From positions 17,357-63,727 of the forward strand of contig NZ_DS996839.1 in NCBI RefSeq assembly GCF_000156655.1: a DNA stretch of 46,371 bases, given 5' to 3'. The notes below the pieces were generated by a model. It searched no databases. It was not told the DNA's origin and saw only the letters and a program-made list of their open reading frames with translations. This DNA comes from Holdemanella biformis DSM 3989. Its GTDB lineage: Bacteria > Bacillota_I > Bacilli_A > Erysipelotrichales > Erysipelotrichaceae. The position numbers and the translations under genes were made by a program. This document shows, in pieces, positions 42,760 to 46,371 of the stretch. Within the stretch, counting starts at the first letter, position 1, and every line of letters starts with the position of its first letter.

Positions 42760-43182
42760 ATGCTATCAATTTATCCAGCATGTTTCTTTGAAGAAGAAAA
42801 TCATTATTCCGTTATTTTTCCAGACTTCAATTCCCTTTCCACTTGCGGAGATTCTCTACAAGACGCTATGGAAATGGCCATTGATTGTCTAGCCGGTGCA
42901 TTATTCAGTGCAAAACTAGACAATGAAGATAGTCCAATTCCTTCAAAGTTAGAAGAAATTAATCCAACACAAATCGCATCTGAACTTGAATTCGAATTTA
43001 AACAATCTTTTGTCACCCTTGTATCTGTTGATGTTGAAGAATATGCGAAAACCCATTTCAACAAGGCTATCAAGAAAACACTCACAATTCCCGAATGGTT
43101 AAACAAAGAAGCCATGAGTAAGAAAATCAATTTTTCCCAAGTACTTCAAGAAGCATTAATTGCCAAATTACACTCCAATTAA
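42760..43182 (+). CDS. HicB-like antitoxin, apparently without HicA
   Basis: 140 residues from the ATG at 42760 (AGGAGG 9 nt upstream; an earlier in-frame ATG has no ribosome site). The N-terminal half has the partial RNase-H fold of HicB: FEEENHYSVIFPDFNSLSTC, GDSLQDAMEMAIDCLAG. The C-terminal part (TIPEWLNKEAMSKKINFSQVLQEALIAKL) fits a ribbon-helix-helix DNA-binding segment. HicB proteins block the HicA mRNA-cleaving toxin and repress their operon. No HicA-like gene lies on either side, so this is an orphan that may act purely as a repressor, or counter a HicA encoded elsewhere. Confidence 0.85.
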   Translation: MLSIYPACFFEEENHYSVIFPDFNSLSTCGDSLQDAMEMAIDCLAGALFSAKLDNEDSPIPSKLEEINPTQIASELEFEFKQSFVTLVSVDVEEYAKTHFNKAIKKTLTIPEWLNKEAMSKKINFSQVLQEALIAKLHSN

Positions 43183-43191
43183 AGCACCAAC

Positions 43192-43222
43192 AAGCCCCAT
43201 ACCTTCTATAGATACGGGGCTT
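43192..43222. terminator. Shared hairpin between convergent genes
   Basis: AAGCCCC / GGGGCTT extended by three more pairs and a wobble, between the HicB-like gene (+) and the GNAT fragment (-). T-runs are short on both sides, so efficiency is uncertain. Confidence 0.5.
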
Positions 43223-43226
43223 TAAA

Positions 43227-43424
43227 CTATTCTTTTTTACCCGGATTACAAATGATGATACAACCAGCACCCTCAAATTCTTGAAAGCCATGTTTAACAT
43301 AAAAAGCCACATTGCTCTTGTCTTCAGGCATACCATCAATATATAAACAATCCTTATACTTCTCTTTAACAAGTTCAATCAAATGACCTGCAATACCCAA
43401 ACCTTGATATTTTGAATCACTCTT
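43227..43424 (-). pseudogene. Truncated GNAT acetyltransferase (C-terminal fragment)
   Basis: 65 codons in the minus frame encode SKYQGLGIAGHLIELVKEKY, the acetyl-CoA-binding motif A (Q-G-x-G-I-A) and helix of GNAT enzymes. KSNVAFYVKHGFQEFEGAG follows, the standard motif B region, and then a TAG stop. An in-frame stop lies right before the fragment and there is no start codon. About 80-90 residues of the N-terminal half are missing. The fragment begins inside the last codons of the S66 peptidase gene (8-bp overlap), so a deletion probably joined the two genes here. Confidence 0.8.
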
Positions 43425-44397
43425 TCATTTCATATTGAATCGAACCATGACCATCACAAATATCAACTCTAGCCATAGCACCATTCACCACATACATATG
43501 CGGATACGTATGTCCAATGTCCATCTTAAATACAACATCTATATCAGGTAGTGCCCTTTTAAATGCCTCTTCATATCCAATTAAATCCGAAACATTCTTA
43601 AATAAAACACGACCTACCAATATGGCCTTTGTATATTTAAAATACCCCATATACTTCATCTTCAATAAAGCACGATACACATCACATGAATTCATCGAAA
43701 AAATATCAAAAAACCAAATAACACCATCCGATTTATAACGCTCATTAAATTCTTCTACAAAATCATAAGGCGTACCCGCCATATCATTGATACTTTCAAA
43801 ACATCCACCAAGTAATCTACCCGATACACTACAACTACCATCATATTCAGTCTTAGTATTAAGAATAGGCGCTCCATCATTATAAAAATCAACATCCTGA
43901 TGTAAAGAACTTGAATGAAGTTCAATATTCTTTCCCTTTAAAAAATCAAGGCACAAATTGGAATATTCATTCACTCCATATGCATCAAAGCTACCCGCAT
44001 TAAAACCATACACCGTAGCCAAATCACACTTACAAGTTACAGGAAATAATAAATTTGTAGGATCACTCGCACCCAAGTACCACTTAGGATTCTTTTCAAT
44101 CCATTCAAAATCAATATATGGCAACGTCTCAAACTGAAAATCACCACCAGCCGCTAACCATACAGCTCCAATACTCGAATCCTTCACCAATGCATTCAAT
44201 TCATCAACACGCGTCAAGGCATCACAACTTGGCTCACTATCATTACGAACACTACTACTCTCTACAATATGAAACCCAAAAGACTGAATATAATCCATCG
44301 ACTCATCAAAACTATCTAACTTATGCCCTACACCACTCGACATAGCACAAACACCAATCGTATTATTATTCTCATTTAAAAACTTAGGATATTTCAT
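43417..44397 (-). CDS. S66 family LD-carboxypeptidase / microcin C7 self-immunity (MccF)-like peptidase
   Basis: 326 residues from the ATG at 44397 (GGAGG 10 nt upstream). The S66 pattern is visible: GVCAMSSGVG near the N-terminus, AVWLAAGGDFQFETLPYIDF, the nucleophile Ser111 in YLGASDPTNLLF, SGRLLGGCFES in the second domain, and KMDIGHTYPHMYV with the catalytic His. Cytoplasmic family members trim the terminal D-alanine from muropeptides during recycling, or hydrolyse toxic aminoacyl-nucleotide antibiotics. No signal peptide. Its own promoter lies at 44419-44446. The 3' end abuts the GNAT remnant, and the last residues (QYEMKE) may have been altered by the deletion. Confidence 0.87.
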   Translation of the reverse strand: MKYPKFLNENNNTIGVCAMSSGVGHKLDSFDESMDYIQSFGFHIVESSSVRNDSEPSCDALTRVDELNALVKDSSIGAVWLAAGGDFQFETLPYIDFEWIEKNPKWYLGASDPTNLLFPVTCKCDLATVYGFNAGSFDAYGVNEYSNLCLDFLKGKNIELHSSSLHQDVDFYNDGAPILNTKTEYDGSCSVSGRLLGGCFESINDMAGTPYDFVEEFNERYKSDGVIWFFDIFSMNSCDVYRALLKMKYMGYFKYTKAILVGRVLFKNVSDLIGYEEAFKRALPDIDVVFKMDIGHTYPHMYVVNGAMARVDICDGHGSIQYEMKE

Positions 44398-44418
44398 AAT
44401 AAAAAAACCTCCAAATCC

Positions 44419-44446
44419 ATTATAAAGGAAAAACGACAAGACACAA
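44419..44446 (-). promoter_or_regulatory. Promoter of the S66 peptidase gene
   Basis: Minus-strand TTGTGT (44441-44446), 16-bp spacer, TATAAT (44419-44424), about 25 bp before the start codon. A GTATTG/CAATAC hairpin lies further upstream near 44493-44507, with no assigned role. Confidence 0.6.
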
Positions 44447-44665
44447 AGTCCTGCCGCATTCCCAATAGTTTTAAGATAGAAAGGAAGTTTTAGTATTGCC
44501 CCAATACACTTTTATTATAGTCAAAACAAATCCATTTGTCTTTGTACTTTTTAGTAAATTTATATGAACTACAAGCGAATATTCTAATTCTAAAATTCTA
44601 TATCATGATACTGAACGCCTGCCCTACGATACCTTTTTAAACACTTCAAACATTCAATATGCAAC

Positions 44666-44695
44666 AAAAAAGAGTAGGCGCGCATTCCTACTCTT
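44666..44695 (-). terminator. Strong intrinsic terminator with no gene before it
   Basis: AAGAGTAGG / CCTACTCTT (9-bp perfect stem, loop of eight) followed on the minus strand by six T residues. It ends the short transcript that would start near 44752. Confidence 0.75.
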
Positions 44696-44752
44696 TATGT
44701 ATCCTCCATTAAGTCGCGATTTAAGAGAATATACTGACGGATTATTTCTCAC
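44696..44752 (-). ncRNA. Candidate short transcript under catabolite control (small RNA or gene remnant)
   Basis: Lies between the promoter at 44759-44788 and the terminator at 44666-44695. It begins with a 6-bp hairpin (ATTTCT / AGAAAT) and contains GGAGGAT at 44701-44707, a good ribosome site with no start codon and frame after it. Either a gene was deleted between leader and terminator, or this is a small regulatory RNA that uses the purine run. Confidence 0.35.
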
Positions 44753-44758
44753 AGAAAT

Positions 44759-44798
44759 ATTATAGAGAGAAATAGTTCTATGTGCGAAAACGCTTTCA
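44759..44798 (-). promoter_or_regulatory. Promoter with overlapping cre-like site
   Basis: Minus-strand TTCGCA (44783-44788), 18-bp spacer, TATAAT (44759-44764). The plus-strand sequence CGAAAACGCTTTCA (44785-44798) matches the CcpA-operator consensus at 13 of 14 positions and covers the -35. The remaining 44447-44665 and 44799-44859 stretches hold nothing I can assign. Confidence 0.5.
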
Positions 44799-44859
44799 CA
44801 AAACCAATAGTATTATATATCAAATTGGCTCCTTGCGTTTGCACAAATTAGTAATCTAT

Positions 44860-45204
44860 TTATATTTTTTGTTGAGAATCATAAATAATCAAAGCCATGA
44901 AAACCAAATCCTCATCTTGCTCATTTGAAATACTATGACCCTTACCACTTGGTGTAAAATAATGCTCACCCGGTTTTAAATATAAAGTTCTTTCATGATT
45001 ATCATCAAGCGTTGCCATTCCAGAAAGAACGAAATAATCTTCGCCATCTCCATTATGCACATGATAACCAACACTACAACCCTTCTTTAAAGTGACCTTA
45101 GCATAGACACGATTCATACCATGCATCTCATCTGCCGTCATGACATGTTCAAAATGCGCAATACCAGTACCACCCATAAAATTTTCTTTATCAACTACTA
45201 CCAT
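44860..45204 (-). CDS. Single-domain cupin protein
   Basis: 114 residues, one cupin_2 barrel. Motif 1 is seen as GYHVHNGDGEDYFVLSG (two His and a Glu for metal binding) and motif 2 as PGEHYFTPSGKGHSI, with the final His. Small cupins of this type bind a metal and a sugar or small acid, as enzymes or sensors; the substrate cannot be told. It lies 11 bp after trpS and is probably co-transcribed with it. No clear terminator follows before 44799. Confidence 0.82.
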   Translation of the reverse strand: MVVVDKENFMGGTGIAHFEHVMTADEMHGMNRVYAKVTLKKGCSVGYHVHNGDGEDYFVLSGMATLDDNHERTLYLKPGEHYFTPSGKGHSISNEQDEDLVFMALIIYDSQQKI

Positions 45205-45215
45205 TTTCTATACCC

Positions 45216-46274
45216 CTAGATCAAAGAATTATCTTTAAAATAATTGATCTTCATACTTGATTTCACTTCATTCAACGTCTTTTCAGCCGTCGCATAAGCC
45301 TTTTTTGTACCCTCTTCTAAAATCTTGACAACCTCAGGAAGTTTTGCCTGCCATTCCAATCTTCTTTCACGAATTGGGCCCAACTCCTCTTGCATAACAC
45401 TATTTAAGAAACGTTTTACTTTAACATCTCCTAAACCACCACGTTGATAATGTGCTTTTAATGCATCCAAGTTTTCATATTCCGGCAAATACTTTTCAAA
45501 ATGCTCCGGCTTACAGAACGCATCCAAATAAGTAAATACACAATTTCCCTCAATCTTACCCGGATCACTAACCTTGATATGATCTGGATCTGTATACATA
45601 CTCATAACTTTCTTTTTAATTGTTTCCTCATCATCCGATAAATAAATACAATTCCCCAAAGACTTAGACATCTTCGCCTTACCATCCGTACCAGGAAGAC
45701 GCAAACAAGCATCGTTTTGTGGCAATAAGATCTTAGGCTCAACTAAAGTCTCACCATAAATCGAATTGAATTTATGAACGATCTCCTGTGTTTGTTCAAT
45801 CATAGGCATCTGATCTTCTCCAGCAGGAACTGTCGTTGCCTTAAATGCCGTAATATCAGCAGCCTGTGAAATTGGATAACACTGGAATCCTACAGGAATA
45901 CTCGCATCAAATCCACGCATTTTAATTTCAGCCTTTACTGTTGGATTTCTTTGAAGACGACTTACAGAAACCAAGTTCATATAATAGAATGTCAATTCTG
46001 TTAATTGACTAATTTCAGACTGAATAAAAATCGTTGTCTTACTAGGATCAATACCACAAGCCAAATAATCTAAGGCAACCTCTAAAATGTTTTCACGAAC
46101 CTTATCCGGATTGTCAAAGTTATCTGTCAAAGCCTGCGCATCCGCAATCATAATATAAATCTCATCATATTCCCCAGAATTCTGTAAAAGAACACGATTT
46201 CTTAATGAACCAACATAATGTCCAATATGTAATTTTCCTGTGGGACGATCCCCCGTTAAAATAATCTTTGCCAT
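45216..46274 (-). CDS. trpS: Tryptophanyl-tRNA synthetase
   Basis: 352 residues, a class I aminoacyl-tRNA synthetase. The HIGH-type motif is PTGKLHIGHYVGSL near the N-terminus and the KMSKS motif is AKMSKSLGN. It charges tRNA-Trp in the cytoplasm. The ATG at 46274 has GAGG upstream and follows galE by 12 bp, so there is no room for a T-box leader between them; any tryptophan control must lie upstream of the window. It is essential in most bacteria unless a second copy exists. Confidence 0.96.
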   Translation of the reverse strand: MAKIILTGDRPTGKLHIGHYVGSLRNRVLLQNSGEYDEIYIMIADAQALTDNFDNPDKVRENILEVALDYLACGIDPSKTTIFIQSEISQLTELTFYYMNLVSVSRLQRNPTVKAEIKMRGFDASIPVGFQCYPISQAADITAFKATTVPAGEDQMPMIEQTQEIVHKFNSIYGETLVEPKILLPQNDACLRLPGTDGKAKMSKSLGNCIYLSDDEETIKKKVMSMYTDPDHIKVSDPGKIEGNCVFTYLDAFCKPEHFEKYLPEYENLDALKAHYQRGGLGDVKVKRFLNSVMQEELGPIRERRLEWQAKLPEVVKILEEGTKKAYATAEKTLNEVKSSMKINYFKDNSLI

Positions 46275-46286
46275 AAATACCTCATT

Positions 46287-46371
46287 CTACAATAATTGTT
46301 TCTTCGCAAAATTCCATGTATCTCTACACATATCATCTAAATTCTTTTCAGCTACCCAACCAAGTTGAACC
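46287..46371 (-). CDS. galE: UDP-glucose 4-epimerase, C-terminal end (partial at window edge)
   Basis: The last 27 codons of a minus-strand gene that enters from the right edge: VQLGWVAEKNLDDMCRDTWN followed by FAKKQLL and TAG at 46287-46289. L-G-W-x-A followed by (D/E)-M-C-R-D-x-W is the usual C-terminus of GalE, a short-chain dehydrogenase that interconverts UDP-glucose and UDP-galactose. It would supply UDP-galactose for surface glycans, or complete galactose use after the beta-galactosidase. Only this tail is visible, so a related epimerase is possible. Confidence 0.8.
   Translation of the reverse strand, partial: VQLGWVAEKNLDDMCRDTWNFAKKQLL

Noticed and set aside
39544-43416. Insertion sequence or transposase in the gene-poor region
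   Set aside because: No transposase motif, no terminal inverted repeats with target duplication, and no integrase or attachment-site duplication could be found.
46275-46286. T-box leader controlling trpS
   Set aside because: Only 12 bp separate the galE stop codon from the trpS start, far too little for a T-box; none of its conserved sequences is present.
1-46371. tRNA or rRNA genes
   Set aside because: No cloverleaf with a GGTTCGAATC-type T arm and no rRNA-like conserved segments were recognised on either strand.

Overview
The window looks like a chromosomal segment of a low-GC Gram-positive bacterium (Firmicutes/Bacillota). Strong AGGAGG-type ribosome sites, TTGACA/TATAAT-type promoters, hairpin-plus-T terminators, choline-binding-type cell-wall repeats and CcpA-like operators all fit. 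An Erysipelotrichia-like gut or oral species is my guess; nothing in the window proves it. Almost everything from 1 to 36.5 kb is on the minus strand, so genes are read from high to low coordinates.

1-7.1 kb: three adjacent secreted cell-wall enzymes, each with a different catalytic head (glucosaminidase, GH25 lysozyme, C39-like cysteine peptidase) joined to long arrays of YYF/GW-type cell-wall-binding repeats. The lysozyme gene carries an in-frame TGA where the repeat normally has a second Trp codon. 7.1-34.2 kb: one very large surface-polysaccharide locus. Read in transcription order it begins with an initiating sugar-phosphate transferase behind a good promoter. Two glycosyltransferases and a GDP-heptose pathway follow (hddA, fused hddC-gmhB, gmhA). 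Then come more GT2 enzymes, an ABC-2 polysaccharide exporter, a double-GT2 enzyme, a MerR-methyltransferase fusion, a CDP-glycerol glycerophosphotransferase and dTDP-L-rhamnose synthesis (rmlA-C-B-D). The last part holds membrane proteins, a Wzx-type flippase, GT4 enzymes and LicD. The picture is a rhamnose- and heptose-containing glycan decorated with glycerol phosphate and probably phosphocholine. LicD lies next to the repeat proteins that would bind the choline.

34.6-36.6 kb: a surface protein with an unusual C-terminal anchor, a cre-like operator, and a 45-aa membrane protein. 36.6-39.5 kb (+ strand): a cytoplasmic GH2 beta-galactosidase split by a -1 frameshift at an A AAA TGA site.

39.5-43.4 kb: a gene-poor accessory region. 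It holds a HigBA toxin-antitoxin pair with its operator, an orphan HicB-like antitoxin with paired palindromes, broken genes and several candidate small RNAs. The most interesting is a pseudoknot-forming 45-nt unit between two identical GATAAAGT sites, followed by a terminator, which resembles a type III toxin-antitoxin RNA without an intact toxin.

43.4-46.4 kb: an S66 peptidase overlapping a truncated GNAT acetyltransferase, a promoter-terminator unit with a cre-like site and no gene inside, and a galE-trpS-cupin cluster running off the window edge.
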